Positions 17,746-26,600 of a DNA stretch of 64,000 nt are shown piece after piece. Every line of letters begins with the position of its first letter. The first letter of the stretch is position 1. This DNA is from Streptomyces sp. NRRL S-1022 (GTDB taxonomy: Bacteria; Actinomycetota; Actinomycetes; Streptomycetales; Streptomycetaceae): positions 62,001 through 126,000 of the forward strand of contig NZ_JOIU01000010.1 of assembly GCF_000720135.1 (NCBI RefSeq), written 5' to 3'. The notes beneath the pieces were generated by a model. The model worked only from the letters and a program-made list of their open reading frames with translations. It had not been told where the DNA came from and did no database searches. Made by a program: the position numbers and the translations under genes.

Positions 17746-18297
17746 ATGCACTGCCCCTTCTGCAGGCACCCCGACAGCCGTGTGGTCGACAGTCGTACGA
17801 CCGACGACGGCACGTCCATCCGCAGGCGCCGCCAGTGCCCCGACTGCTCCCGTCGTTTCACGACCGTGGAGACGTGCTCGCTCATGGTGGTCAAGCGGTC
17901 CGGAGTCACCGAGCCTTTCAGCCGTACCAAGGTCATCAATGGTGTGCGCAAGGCATGCCAGGGGCGCCCTGTCACCGAGGACGCGCTCGCCCAACTGGGC
18001 CAGCGGGTCGAGGAGGCGGTGCGCGCGACCGGAAGCGCCGAGCTGACCACCCACGACGTGGGGCTGGCGATACTCGGCCCGTTGCAGGAGCTCGACCTCG
18101 TCGCGTATCTGCGGTTCGCCTCCGTCTACCGGGCGTTCGATTCGCTGGAGGACTTCGAGGCCGCCATCGCGGAATTGCGGGAAGGCGCGCGAGACGCAGC
18201 CGCGGACGAGGGCGACGCGGGAGCGGGGAGCCAGAAAGACGACCGCGGGCGCGGCGGGACCACTCAGGTCCCCGTGCCCGCCGGCGCCGCCGACTGA
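17746..18297 (+). CDS. nrdR: NrdR, ribonucleotide reductase repressor
   Basis: NrdR senses ATP/dATP through an ATP-cone and represses ribonucleotide reductase operons. The protein of 183 residues starts MHCPFC and has a zinc ribbon of two CxxC pairs (CPFC and CPDC), the linker RRFTTVE, and the ATP-cone ([24 protein letters not shown], about 45-135). The last 40 residues are a charged Asp/Gly-rich tail beyond the usual length of about 150. ATG 17746 is supported by GGAGGG ten bases upstream. The next gene is nrdJ, a known target and operon partner in Streptomyces. Confidence 0.95.
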   Translation: MHCPFCRHPDSRVVDSRTTDDGTSIRRRRQCPDCSRRFTTVETCSLMVVKRSGVTEPFSRTKVINGVRKACQGRPVTEDALAQLGQRVEEAVRATGSAELTTHDVGLAILGPLQELDLVAYLRFASVYRAFDSLEDFEAAIAELREGARDAAADEGDAGAGSQKDDRGRGGTTQVPVPAGAAD

Positions 18298-18461
18298 CCG
18301 GCGGGCCGGAAACCGGGAGGAGACCCGGGTTCCGGCCGGGAGGCGGCGAACAAAGACCTGTTGCGGGCGGCAGCTGAGGGCGCCCGCGACGCAAGACAAA
18401 ACACGTGTCCACAGGAACAAATGGGCACTTCAGGGCGTTTTTGCCCGTACAGGGAGGCGGC

Positions 18462-21362
18462 ATGACAGAGACGGCGAGCGGTCCGGCACGAGGTTCCCGA
18501 GCCAAGGGCGCCAAGGCGACCAAGGGGGTGCGTGTCGAGCGCATCCACACCACCCCCGGCGTGCACCCGTACGACGAGGTGTCGTGGGAGCGCCGTGACG
18601 TCGTCATGACCAACTGGCGCGACGGCTCGGTCAACTTCGAGCAGCGTGGCGTCGAGTTCCCCGACTTCTGGTCGGTGAACGCGGTCAACATCGTCACCAG
18701 CAAGTACTTCCGCGGTGCCGTCGGCACCCCGCAGCGCGAGACCAGCCTCAAGCAGCTGATCGACCGCATCGTGAAGACGTACCGGAAGGCCGGTGAGGAC
18801 TACAAGTACTTCGCCTCGCCCGCCGACGCCGAGATCTTCGAGCACGAGCTGGCGTACGCCCTCCTGCACCAGATCTTCAGCTTCAACAGCCCCGTCTGGT
18901 TCAACGTCGGCACCCCGCAGCCCCAGCAGGTCTCCGCCTGCTTCATCCTGTCCGTCGACGACTCCATGGAGTCGATCCTCGACTGGTACAAGGAAGAGGG
19001 CATGATCTTCAAGGGCGGCTCCGGCGCCGGCCTGAACCTCTCCCGCATCCGCTCCTCCAAGGAGCTGCTCTCCTCCGGTGGCAACGCCTCCGGCCCGGTC
19101 TCCTTCATGCGCGGCGCCGACGCCTCCGCCGGCACCATCAAGTCCGGTGGTGCCACCCGCCGCGCCGCCAAGATGGTCGTGCTCGACGTCGATCACCCCG
19201 ACATCGAGGACTTCATCGAGACCAAGGTCAAGGAGGAGGAGAAGATCCGCGTACTGCGCGACGCGGGCTTCGACATGGACCTGGGCGGCGACGACATCAC
19301 GTCCGTCCAGTACCAGAACGCCAACAACTCGGTCCGCGTGAACGACGAGTTCATGACGGCGGTCGAGAACGGCGGCAAGTTCGGCCTGCGCGCCCGGATG
19401 ACCGGCGAGGTCATCGAGGAGGTCGAGGCCAAGGCGCTCTTCCGCAAGATCGCCGAGGCCGCCTGGGCCTGCGCCGACCCGGGCATCCAGTACGACGACA
19501 CGATCAACAACTGGCACACCTGCCCCGAGTCCGGCCGGATCACCGCGTCGAACCCGTGCAGTGAGTACATGCACCTGGACAACACGTCCTGCAACCTGGC
19601 CTCGCTGAACCTGATGAAGTTCCTGAAGGACGACGGCAAGGGCAACCAGTCCTTCGAGACCGAGCGCTTCCAGAAGGTCGTCGAGCTGGTCATCACCGCG
19701 ATGGACATCTCGATCTGCTTCGCGGACTTCCCGACCCAGAAGATCGGCGAGAACACGCGCGCGTTCCGCCAGCTCGGCATCGGCTACGCCAACCTCGGCG
19801 CCCTGCTGATGGCCACCGGCCACGCCTACGACTCCGACGGCGGCCGCGCCCTGGCCGGCGCCATCACCTCCCTGATGACGGGCACGGCCTACCGCCGCTC
19901 CGCCGAGCTGGCCTCGGTCGTCGGCACCTACGACGGCTACGCCCGCAACGCCGACGCGCACAACCGCGTCATGAAGCAGCACTCCGACGCCAACGGCAAG
20001 GCCGTCCGCATGGACGACCTGGACACCCCGGTGTGGGCCGCTGCCACGGAGGCCTGGCAGGACGTCCTGCGTCTCGGTGAGAAGAACGGTTTCCGTAACT
20101 CCCAGGCGTCCGTCCTCGCGCCGACCGGCACCATCGGTCTGGCCATGTCGTGTGACACCACCGGTGTCGAGCCCGACCTGGCGCTGGTGAAGTTCAAGAA
20201 GCTGGTCGGCGGCGGCTCGATGCAGATCGTCAACGGCACCGTTCCGCAGGCCCTGCGCCGCCTGGGCTACCAGGAGGAGCAGATCGAGGCGATCGTCGCC
20301 CACATCGCCGAGCACGGCAATGTGATCGATGCCCCCGGCCTCAAGCCCGAGCACTACGAGGTGTTCGACTGCGCCATGGGCGAGCGCGCCATCTCCCCGA
20401 TGGGCCACGTCCGCATGATGGCCGCGATCCAGCCGTGGATCTCCGGCGCCATCTCCAAGACGGTCAACATGCCGGAGACGGCGACCGTCGAGGAGGTCGA
20501 GGAGATCTACTTCGAGGCCTGGAAGCTGGGCGTCAAGGCGCTCGCGATCTACCGCGACAACTGCAAGGTCGGCCAGCCGCTCTCCGCCAAGACCAAGGAG
20601 AAGGAGAAGGCCGAGGTCACGGAGAAGGCCGAGGCGACCATCCGCGAGACGGTCGAGAAGGTCATCGAGTACCGCCCGGTCCGCAAGCGCCTCCCGAAGG
20701 GCCGCCCCGGCATCACGACGTCGTTCACTGTCGGCGGCGCCGAGGGCTACATGACCGCCAACTCCTACCCGGACGACGGTCTCGGCGAGGTCTTCCTGAA
20801 GATGTCGAAGCAGGGCTCCACCCTCGCGGGCATGATGGACGCCTTCTCCATCGCCGTCTCCGTCGGTCTGCAGTACGGCGTGCCCCTGGAGACGTACGTC
20901 TCGAAGTTCACCAACATGCGCTTCGAGCCGGCCGGTATGACGGACGACCCGGACGTGCGGATGGCGCAGTCGATCGTCGACTACATCTTCCGCCGCCTGG
21001 CGCTGGACTTCCTGCCCTTCGAGACCCGCTCCGCGCTCGGCATCCACTCCGCCGAGGAGCGCCAGCGGCACCTGGAGACCGGCTCGTACGAGCAGTCTCT
21101 CGACGACGACGAGGTCGACGTCGAGGGCCTGGCCCAGTCGGCCCCGCGCGCCCAGGAGCTGAAGGCCGTCGCCACGCCGAAGGCCGAGTCCGAGGCGGCC
21201 AAGCCCGCCTCGCGGCAGGCGCACACCAGCGCCGAGCTGGTGGAGATGCAGCTGGGCATCCAGGCCGACGCCCCGCTGTGCTTCTCCTGCGGCACCAAGA
21301 TGCAGCGGGCCGGTTCCTGCTACATCTGCGAGGGCTGCGGCTCGACCAGCGGCTGCAGCTGA
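18462..21362 (+). CDS. nrdJ: Adenosylcobalamin-dependent (class II) ribonucleotide reductase
   Basis: NrdJ makes deoxyribonucleotides from ribonucleotides with vitamin B12 and without oxygen. The 966-residue protein shows FNSPVWFNVG, QQVSACFILSVDDSM, GGSGAGLNLSRIRSSKE, the active-site pattern NPCSEYMHLDNTSCNLASLN and, near the end, PTGTIGLAMSCDTTGVEPD. The C-terminus carries a four-cysteine zinc ribbon (CFSCGTKMQRAGSCYICEGCG) that delivers reducing power. ATG 18462 has GGGAGG six bases upstream. Probably co-transcribed with nrdR 164 bp away. A perfect 16-bp stem terminator follows. Confidence 0.97.
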   Translation: MTETASGPARGSRAKGAKATKGVRVERIHTTPGVHPYDEVSWERRDVVMTNWRDGSVNFEQRGVEFPDFWSVNAVNIVTSKYFRGAVGTPQRETSLKQLIDRIVKTYRKAGEDYKYFASPADAEIFEHELAYALLHQIFSFNSPVWFNVGTPQPQQVSACFILSVDDSMESILDWYKEEGMIFKGGSGAGLNLSRIRSSKELLSSGGNASGPVSFMRGADASAGTIKSGGATRRAAKMVVLDVDHPDIEDFIETKVKEEEKIRVLRDAGFDMDLGGDDITSVQYQNANNSVRVNDEFMTAVENGGKFGLRARMTGEVIEEVEAKALFRKIAEAAWACADPGIQYDDTINNWHTCPESGRITASNPCSEYMHLDNTSCNLASLNLMKFLKDDGKGNQSFETERFQKVVELVITAMDISICFADFPTQKIGENTRAFRQLGIGYANLGALLMATGHAYDSDGGRALAGAITSLMTGTAYRRSAELASVVGTYDGYARNADAHNRVMKQHSDANGKAVRMDDLDTPVWAAATEAWQDVLRLGEKNGFRNSQASVLAPTGTIGLAMSCDTTGVEPDLALVKFKKLVGGGSMQIVNGTVPQALRRLGYQEEQIEAIVAHIAEHGNVIDAPGLKPEHYEVFDCAMGERAISPMGHVRMMAAIQPWISGAISKTVNMPETATVEEVEEIYFEAWKLGVKALAIYRDNCKVGQPLSAKTKEKEKAEVTEKAEATIRETVEKVIEYRPVRKRLPKGRPGITTSFTVGGAEGYMTANSYPDDGLGEVFLKMSKQGSTLAGMMDAFSIAVSVGLQYGVPLETYVSKFTNMRFEPAGMTDDPDVRMAQSIVDYIFRRLALDFLPFETRSALGIHSAEERQRHLETGSYEQSLDDDEVDVEGLAQSAPRAQELKAVATPKAESEAAKPASRQAHTSAELVEMQLGIQADAPLCFSCGTKMQRAGSCYICEGCGSTSGCS

Positions 21363-21380
21363 TGACACGCCGCTCGTGAA

Positions 21381-21416
21381 GTAAGGGGCGCCGGCCTGTG
21401 CCGGCGCCCCTTACTC
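21381..21416. terminator. Bidirectional terminator between nrdJ and the TerD-family gene
   Basis: Perfect 16-bp inverted repeat AGTAAGGGGCGCCGGC (21381-21396) / GCCGGCGCCCCTTACT (21401-21416) with a four-base loop CTGT, between two convergent genes. Confidence 0.92.
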
Positions 21417-21432
21417 GTGCGGGCGGAGGGCC

Positions 21433-21966
21433 TCAGGGCCGGTGCGCCCGCCCCATCACCCGGGTGAAGGTCGCCGGGTCCTCGTCGAAGCCGTGCACGC
21501 CGGGACGGAAGGTCCAGTCGGCGGAATCGTCGCGGACGAATTCGGCGATCGTGGCGGCCGTCGATCCGGGGACCGAGCCGAAGTCGTCCTCGGCGAGCAC
21601 GGTGTAGCCCTCACGGACGCGTACGGCGGGACCGAGCACGTCGGCGAACGTCTTGTGCCCGGACCGCTGCTGGATGACGACACCCACCACCACGCGCGCG
21701 TAGCGGTCGCTCAGGCGCTCCAGTTCGAGCGTCATGACCTCGTCCCAGCCGAACCCCCTGCCGTCGGTGCTGTCCCGGTTGAGGAGGATCGTGCCGTCCG
21801 GCGAACGGCTGTCGAAGTGCACCAGGTAGTCCGGCGCCCCGTACGGGTCGCCGGACGAGAAGGTCGCGGCGATGATGTCCAGATCGGTCGGCGGCCGACC
21901 TGCCGGACTGGGGTCCCACTTGAGCGCGACCTCGACCTTGCGGATTCCCTTGCTGAAGCCGGTCAC
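21433..21966 (-). CDS. TerD-family stress-response protein
   Basis: 177 residues, one TerD domain. The segment VEVALKWDPSPAGRPPTDLDIIAATF and the pattern PDYLVHFDSRSPDGTILLNRDSTDGRG (Asp-rich calcium-binding type) fit TerD/TerE proteins of tellurite and general stress resistance, whose biochemical activity is unclear. The GTG start at 21966 is chosen because GGAAAG precedes it and the family begins near this point. It has no other ter gene beside it and stands as a single gene. Confidence 0.85.
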   Translation of the reverse strand: MTGFSKGIRKVEVALKWDPSPAGRPPTDLDIIAATFSSGDPYGAPDYLVHFDSRSPDGTILLNRDSTDGRGFGWDEVMTLELERLSDRYARVVVGVVIQQRSGHKTFADVLGPAVRVREGYTVLAEDDFGSVPGSTAATIAEFVRDDSADWTFRPGVHGFDEDPATFTRVMGRAHRP

Positions 21967-22118
21967 CAGGCTTTCCCTTCCCCCTGCGGCTCGCTCGACC
22001 CCAACTCCCCAACCGTCGGGGTTCCTTGCCCATCGTGCCACGCGTGCGGGGGCGCATGCGCGGGCGATCTCCGCCGGAGCGTGACCGACGCCACGCCCGG
22101 TGGCCTTACGATGGCGCG

Positions 22119-22724
22119 GTGCTGGTCAAGTGGATTCGCTGCACCGTGGTGGACCGCCGCGGGTTCGAGCGGGGGCAGCGGAAATGGGCGGGGCTTCTGG
22201 GGGAGCCGGGTTTTCGGGGACAGGGCGGGGGATGGAGCCGGCAGCGACCGGGGGTGGCGCACATATTCGCCTTCTGGGAGAGCCGTGCCTTCTACGACTC
22301 CTTCATGGCCCGTTCCCACGATCGCCTGGCCGCCGCCCAGTCCGGCACCTTCAAGGACGCCCAGGCCAAGCTGTTCGAGTACCGCTTCGACGTGAAGACG
22401 GGCTTCGAGCCGCGGTTCACCGACGCCGATCTGATCCGCGTGGCCCTGTGCCGGATCAACGAGGAGCGCGTCGAGCACTTCACGCTCATGCAGGAAAAGG
22501 TCTGGAACCCCGCGATGGCCGGCTCGCCCGGCATGATCCGCGGCATGTTCGCCGAGGCACCCGAACACGAGTTCCTGATCCTGTCGATGTGGCGCTCGGC
22601 GGCCGAGCACGGCAAGTACCGCACGGAGCGTGTGGAACGTCTCGCGCTGCGTGCCCAGACCGAGGCGGACGTCGCGGCGCTCTCCGGTGACATCGTGGAC
22701 ATGGAGCCGTCCTGGACGGTCTGA
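22119..22724 (+). CDS. DUF4937-domain protein (YdbC-like)
   Basis: 201 residues; function unknown. The N-terminal half (VKWIRCTVVDRRGFERGQRKWAGL to AHIFAFWESRAFYDSFM) is a dimeric alpha-beta barrel-like unit of the YdbC/DUF4937 type. The second half (RVALCRINEERVEHFTLMQEKVWNPAMAGSPGMIRGMFAEA, EFLILSMWRSAAEHGKY) repeats the pattern and resembles ABM monooxygenase domains. The GTG at 22119 is preceded by TACGAT 6 nt upstream and lacks a clear ribosome site, so it may be leaderless. Neighbours give no clear hint. Confidence 0.72.
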   Translation: MLVKWIRCTVVDRRGFERGQRKWAGLLGEPGFRGQGGGWSRQRPGVAHIFAFWESRAFYDSFMARSHDRLAAAQSGTFKDAQAKLFEYRFDVKTGFEPRFTDADLIRVALCRINEERVEHFTLMQEKVWNPAMAGSPGMIRGMFAEAPEHEFLILSMWRSAAEHGKYRTERVERLALRAQTEADVAALSGDIVDMEPSWTV

Positions 22725-22837
22725 GCCATCGCTTGGTTTGATGAACGAACGCACCGCGGTGAGCCGCCGTACGCCAGGCCCGGAGACGGCTTCGGACGCT
22801 CGGAACATGTGACCTACGCCGTATACCGGCCGTACGA

Positions 22838-22868
22838 TTGCCCGACTCGCCGCCGTTCGATCTAGGGT
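22838..22868 (+). promoter_or_regulatory. Candidate promoter of the histidine phosphatase gene
   Basis: TTGCCC (22838-22843) and TAGGGT (22863-22868) are separated by 19 bp. The -10 ends 6 nt before ATG 22875, where no ribosome-binding site is seen, suggesting a leaderless mRNA. Confidence 0.4.
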
Positions 22869-22874
22869 TTTGGC

Positions 22875-23534
22875 ATGGCACGACCACGGCGCATCGTCCT
22901 TGTCCGGCACGGCGAGTCCACGGGCAACGTCGACGACTCCGTGTACGAACGCGAGCCCGACCACGCCCTCGCGCTGACCGAGCGCGGCTGGCGGCAGGCG
23001 GAAGAGACCGGCAAACGGCTCCGTGAGCTCTTCGGCCGCGAACGCGTGAGCGTGTACGTCTCCCCGTACCGCCGCACCCACGAGACGCTCCGCGCGTTCC
23101 ACCTCGACCCCGACCTCATACGGGTCCGGGAAGAACCCCGACTGCGCGAGCAGGACTGGGGCAACTGGCAGGACCGCGACGACGTGCGTCTGCAGAAGGC
23201 CTACCGCGACGCGTACGGCCACTTCTTCTTCAGGTTCCCCCAGGGCGAGTCCGGCGCGGACGTGTACGACCGGGTCGGCGGCTTCCTCGAGAGCCTGTTC
23301 CGCAGCTTCGAGGCGCCCGACCATCCCCCCAACGTCCTGCTCGTGACGCACGGGCTCGCGATGCGGCTGTTCTGCATGCGCTGGTTCCACTGGACGGTCG
23401 CTGAATTCGAGTCCCTGGCCAACCCCGGGAACGCCGAGATGCGGGTGCTCGTTCTGGGAGAGGACGGCAAGTACACACTCGACCGGCCCTTCGAGCGCTG
23501 GCGGGAACCTGACCCGTACTGGGTGACCGGATAG
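22875..23534 (+). CDS. Histidine phosphatase family (phosphoglycerate-mutase-like) protein
   Basis: 219 residues. The catalytic RHGE motif (Arg11-His12-Gly13-Glu14, VLVRHGESTGN), YRRTHETLRAF, REEPRLREQDWGNWQD and the second histidine in LLVTHGLAMRLF are present. It is a single-domain acid/sugar-phosphate phosphatase; substrate unknown. It starts a two-gene set, ending 12 bp before an ADP-ribosylglycohydrolase, which hints at, but does not prove, a role in nucleotide or ADP-ribose-phosphate clearance. Confidence 0.86.
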   Translation: MARPRRIVLVRHGESTGNVDDSVYEREPDHALALTERGWRQAEETGKRLRELFGRERVSVYVSPYRRTHETLRAFHLDPDLIRVREEPRLREQDWGNWQDRDDVRLQKAYRDAYGHFFFRFPQGESGADVYDRVGGFLESLFRSFEAPDHPPNVLLVTHGLAMRLFCMRWFHWTVAEFESLANPGNAEMRVLVLGEDGKYTLDRPFERWREPDPYWVTG

Positions 23535-23546
23535 AGTGGCAGGGCG

Positions 23547-24452
23547 ATGACCGCTGACTCCTCTTCCCTCGGGCGCCTGGAGCGCGCCCTGTCGAGCCTG
23601 CGCGGCCTGGCCGTGGGGGACGCACTGGGCTCCCAGTTCTTCGTTCCCGTGAACTATCCCCTGCTGAAGCGCCGCGAGCTGCCCGCAGGCCCCTGGCAGT
23701 GGACGGACGACACCGAGATGGCCTGCTCCGTGGTTGCCGTCCTCGCCGCCCACCACCGCATCGACCAGGACGCGCTCGCCCGCTCCTTCGCGGAGCACCA
23801 CGACTTCGACCGGGGCTACGGCCCCGCGGTCAACCGGCTGCTGCGCCTGGTCCGGGAGGGCGGGGACTGGCGGGAACTCGCCGCCGGCCTCTTCAACGGA
23901 CAGGGGTCCTGGGGCAACGGTGCGGCCATGCGCATCGCGCCCCTGGGCGCCTGGTACGCGGACGATCCCGAGCAGGCGACCCACCAGGCGGAGATCTCGG
24001 CCTACACCACCCACCAGCACCGGGAGGCCGTGGTCGGCGCCATGGCCGTGGCCGCCGCGGCGGCACTGGCGGGCTCGCCGGACGGGCCGCCCGCCCCCGA
24101 GGCGCTCCTCGACGGAGTCGTCGCACTCGTGCCCAAGAGCGCCGTCGGCCAGGGCCTGCGCCGCGCCCGGGACATGCTGGACTACGGCGACGCGGCCACC
24201 GTCGCGGCCGTCCTCGGCTGCGGACGCCGTACGACGGCTCATGACACCGTCCCCTTCGCCCTCTGGTCCGCCGCGCGGGCCCTGGGGGACTACGGGACGG
24301 CGTTCTGGACGACCGCCCAGGTGGGCGGCGACGTCGACACCACCTGCGCCATCGTGGGCGGCGTACTCGCCGCCGGCAAGGCCGGGACGCCGCCCGCGGA
24401 GTGGGCGCAGCGCACCGAGGCCCTGCCGGGCTGGGTACCTACGGGGATCTGA
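23547..24452 (+). CDS. ADP-ribosylglycohydrolase family protein
   Basis: 301 residues. LRGLAVGDALGSQF, WTDDTEM (52-57) and, near the end, VGGDVDTTCAIVGG hold the two Mg-binding acidic clusters of DraG/ARH3 hydrolases, which cleave ADP-ribose from proteins or small molecules. GAAMRIAPLGAWY is the central family motif. The start lies only 12 bp after the phosphatase stop, so the two are likely one operon. The target (protein, DNA or O-acetyl-ADP-ribose) cannot be read from the sequence. Confidence 0.87.
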   Translation: MTADSSSLGRLERALSSLRGLAVGDALGSQFFVPVNYPLLKRRELPAGPWQWTDDTEMACSVVAVLAAHHRIDQDALARSFAEHHDFDRGYGPAVNRLLRLVREGGDWRELAAGLFNGQGSWGNGAAMRIAPLGAWYADDPEQATHQAEISAYTTHQHREAVVGAMAVAAAAALAGSPDGPPAPEALLDGVVALVPKSAVGQGLRRARDMLDYGDAATVAAVLGCGRRTTAHDTVPFALWSAARALGDYGTAFWTTAQVGGDVDTTCAIVGGVLAAGKAGTPPAEWAQRTEALPGWVPTGI

Positions 24453-24863
24453 CGGCTTCCGCCGGTCCGGGGCCGAACCTTATTCCGGCCGACGCGAAAC
24501 TCTCCGTGTGCGACGGGAACTCTGCGTGACCGCCGCCCGTTCTTCCGGTATCCGCTGCTCCTCGCGTCCCGCCTGTGGGGGCGAGGGCGGCCGGGGCCGT
24601 GACGACGAGGGACGGAGGGACGCGAGATGGTGATCACCTCGCCGGTGCCGGCACCGGCGCTGTTCCTGGTCCCGACTTCCCGCCTGGTCCCGGTCTTGTG
24701 CCTGGTACCGGCTCCGCGGCTGATCCCGGTTCTGCTCCTGGTCCTGTTGTTCGCCCTGTCATGGGTGCTGCCTGCCGAAGTGCGGCCGACCGGGCCGCCG
24801 CGTGCGCCGTGCGTCCCTGGGCGGCGGCCCGGTCGGCCGCGGCTTCGCGCGGCCCGGCCTGGA
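24453..24863. other. Convergent intergenic region with imperfect CTGGTCCCG repeats
   Basis: Between two genes whose 3' ends meet. Bases about 24640-24760 carry repeated CTGGTCCCG/CTGGTACCG-like units. The 20-bp terminator stem listed separately is at its right end. An open frame on the plus strand begins at 24627 and runs into the TetR gene, but it is antisense to the MFS gene and without family resemblance, so no gene is called. Confidence 0.5.
24782..24840. terminator. Very strong terminator, 20-bp perfect stem, after the MFS transporter gene
   Basis: Arms 24782-24801 (GCGGCCGACCGGGCCGCCGC) and 24821-24840 are perfect reverse complements, with a 19-base loop. The stem lies 23 bases beyond the MFS stop codon and faces both converging genes. 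Confidence 0.85.
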
Positions 24864-26414
24864 TCAGCCGAGGTGCGGGCCCGCCGTGCCCGCGAGGGAT
24901 TCCAGGTCGCTCTTGCGGACCCTCAGCACCAACCAGGCGGTGAGGAAGGCGAGCGCGGCCATCGCGGCGGCCGGTATGAAGGCGGTGGAGATGCCGTGGG
25001 CGAGCACCTCGTGCCCCCAGGGCGCGGGCAGCTGGTGCGTCTCGGCGAACCGCGCCTTCTGCTCCGGCGAGGCGCCGGCCAGGAACTTCGGCAGCTGCTT
25101 CTTCGCCTCGTCCGTGCTCGCCGAGCCGAAGACGGTCGTCAGGATGGACAGTCCGAGCGAACCGCCCACCTGTTGCATGGCGTTGAGCAGCCCGGACGCG
25201 GCTCCCGCCTCGTGCGGGGCGACACCGGAGACGGCGGTGACGGTGGCCGTCACGAAGTTCAGGCCCATGCCGAAGCCGAACACCAGCATGGGGCCCAGCA
25301 CTCCGCCCACGTAGGTGCTGTCGGGCCGGATGAAGGTCTGCCACGTCAGCCCGATCACCACGAGCGCCGAACCGCCCATCATGAACGGCTTGGGGCCGAG
25401 CACCGGCAGGAAGCGCTGGGACAGACCCGCGCCCACCGCGATCGCGACGGTCACGGGCAGGAAGGCGACGCCGGCCTCGATGGCGCTGTAGCCGAGCACG
25501 TTCTGCACGAACAGCACGATGTAGAAGAACATGCCGAACATCGCCGCGGCCAGGCTGAGCATGATGACGTACGTGCCCCAGCGGTTGCGGTCGGCGAACA
25601 TCCTGAGGGGGGTGATCGGCTCCTTCGCCCGCATCTCGGTGACGACGAAGGCGAACAGCAGTACCACGGCCGCCCCGAAGGAGCCGAGGGTGAGCCCGTC
25701 CCGCCAGCCGTCCTCGGCGGCGCGGATGAACCCGTACACCAGCGAGGCCATGCCGACGGTGGAGGTCAGGGCGCCGGTGAGGTCGAAGCGTCCCGGGTGC
25801 CGCTCGGACTCGTTGATGTACAGCGGCGCGAGCGAGGCGATCAGCACACCGATGGGCACGTTGACGAACAGCACCCACCGCCAGTCCAGCCAGTCCGTGA
25901 GCATGCCTCCCGCGAGGAGGCCGATGGCACCACCGCCCGCGGACACGGCGGCGAACACCCCGAAGGCCCGGTTGCGTTCGGGGCCCTCGGGGAAGGTCGT
26001 TGTGATCAGCGCCAGCGCCGTGGGCGATGCGATCGCGCCACCCACACCCTGCAGGGCCCGTGCGGCCAGCAATTGCCAGGGTTCCTGAGCCAGACCGCCC
26101 AGCAGGGAAGCGAAGGTGAACAGCAGGATGCCGGTCATGAACACCCGGCGGCGGCCGAGGATGTCACCGGCCCGCGCACCGAGCAGCAGCAGGCCACCGA
26201 AGGTGAGCGTGTAGGCGCTGACCACCCAAGTCAGATCGGTGGTGCTGAACTTGAGAGCGTCTTGAATGTGCGGAAGCGCGATATTCACAATCGTCGCGTC
26301 GAGTACCACCATGAGTTGGCAGGCCGCGATGACGGTGAGTGCGATGCCGGGATGCCCCTCCCGGCGGGCCACCCCCGGCTTTCGTTCTTCCTTGAGCAGC
26401 TGAGAGGTCGTCAC
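24864..26414 (-). CDS. MFS multidrug exporter, DHA2 (EmrB/QacA) family
   Basis: 516 residues with about 14 predicted membrane helices, the number for DHA2 drug:proton antiporters. Motif A is GARAGDILGRRRVF, motif D1-like VVLDATIVNIALPHIQ lies in helix 1, and motif C-like GGGAIGLLAGGML in helix 5. It presumably exports a toxic compound or natural product; substrate unknown. The GTG at 26414 is preceded by a GGGGGG ribosome site. It is transcribed away from the TetR gene and two palindromes lie in between, so the TetR protein very probably represses it. Confidence 0.9.
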   Translation of the reverse strand: MTTSQLLKEERKPGVARREGHPGIALTVIAACQLMVVLDATIVNIALPHIQDALKFSTTDLTWVVSAYTLTFGGLLLLGARAGDILGRRRVFMTGILLFTFASLLGGLAQEPWQLLAARALQGVGGAIASPTALALITTTFPEGPERNRAFGVFAAVSAGGGAIGLLAGGMLTDWLDWRWVLFVNVPIGVLIASLAPLYINESERHPGRFDLTGALTSTVGMASLVYGFIRAAEDGWRDGLTLGSFGAAVVLLFAFVVTEMRAKEPITPLRMFADRNRWGTYVIMLSLAAAMFGMFFYIVLFVQNVLGYSAIEAGVAFLPVTVAIAVGAGLSQRFLPVLGPKPFMMGGSALVVIGLTWQTFIRPDSTYVGGVLGPMLVFGFGMGLNFVTATVTAVSGVAPHEAGAASGLLNAMQQVGGSLGLSILTTVFGSASTDEAKKQLPKFLAGASPEQKARFAETHQLPAPWGHEVLAHGISTAFIPAAAMAALAFLTAWLVLRVRKSDLESLAGTAGPHLG

Positions 26415-26437
26415 TATGGGTCCCCCCTGAAGGCGTT

Positions 26438-26457
26438 AGTGAACGCTCGCGTTCACT
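26438..26457. promoter_or_regulatory. TetR operator 1
   Basis: Perfect 20-bp palindrome AGTGAACGCTCGCGTTCACT located 24 bp upstream of the MFS start. Confidence 0.85.
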
Positions 26458-26485
26458 GTCGCGTCCACGGTAGTGAGTCCCCAAC

Positions 26486-26505
26486 AGTGAACGCAAGCGT
26501 TCACT
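26486..26505. promoter_or_regulatory. TetR operator 2
   Basis: Perfect 20-bp palindrome AGTGAACGCAAGCGTTCACT, identical to operator 1 except for the two central bases and 48 bp from it centre to centre. The pair should control both the exporter and the TetR gene. Confidence 0.85.
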
Positions 26506-26600
26506 TAATAGCCCGTCGCGCCCTGCGTCCCCCTTTTGCCTGCAGCGCGGCGCCACCTCCCCGGAACCCCCGCTTCCCCTTGCATGCTGGAGTCATACAG

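Noticed and set aside
18264..21368. Long open frame (over 1000 codons) antisense to nrdJ
   Set aside because: In high-GC Streptomyces genes the opposite strand is often open; the composition is Gly/Val/Leu/Arg-skewed and nrdJ on the plus strand is unmistakable.
24627..26600. Plus-strand open frame leading into the TetR gene
   Set aside because: It lies antisense to the MFS exporter and over the operators; the TetR domain only begins after ATG 26601, which has its own ribosome site.
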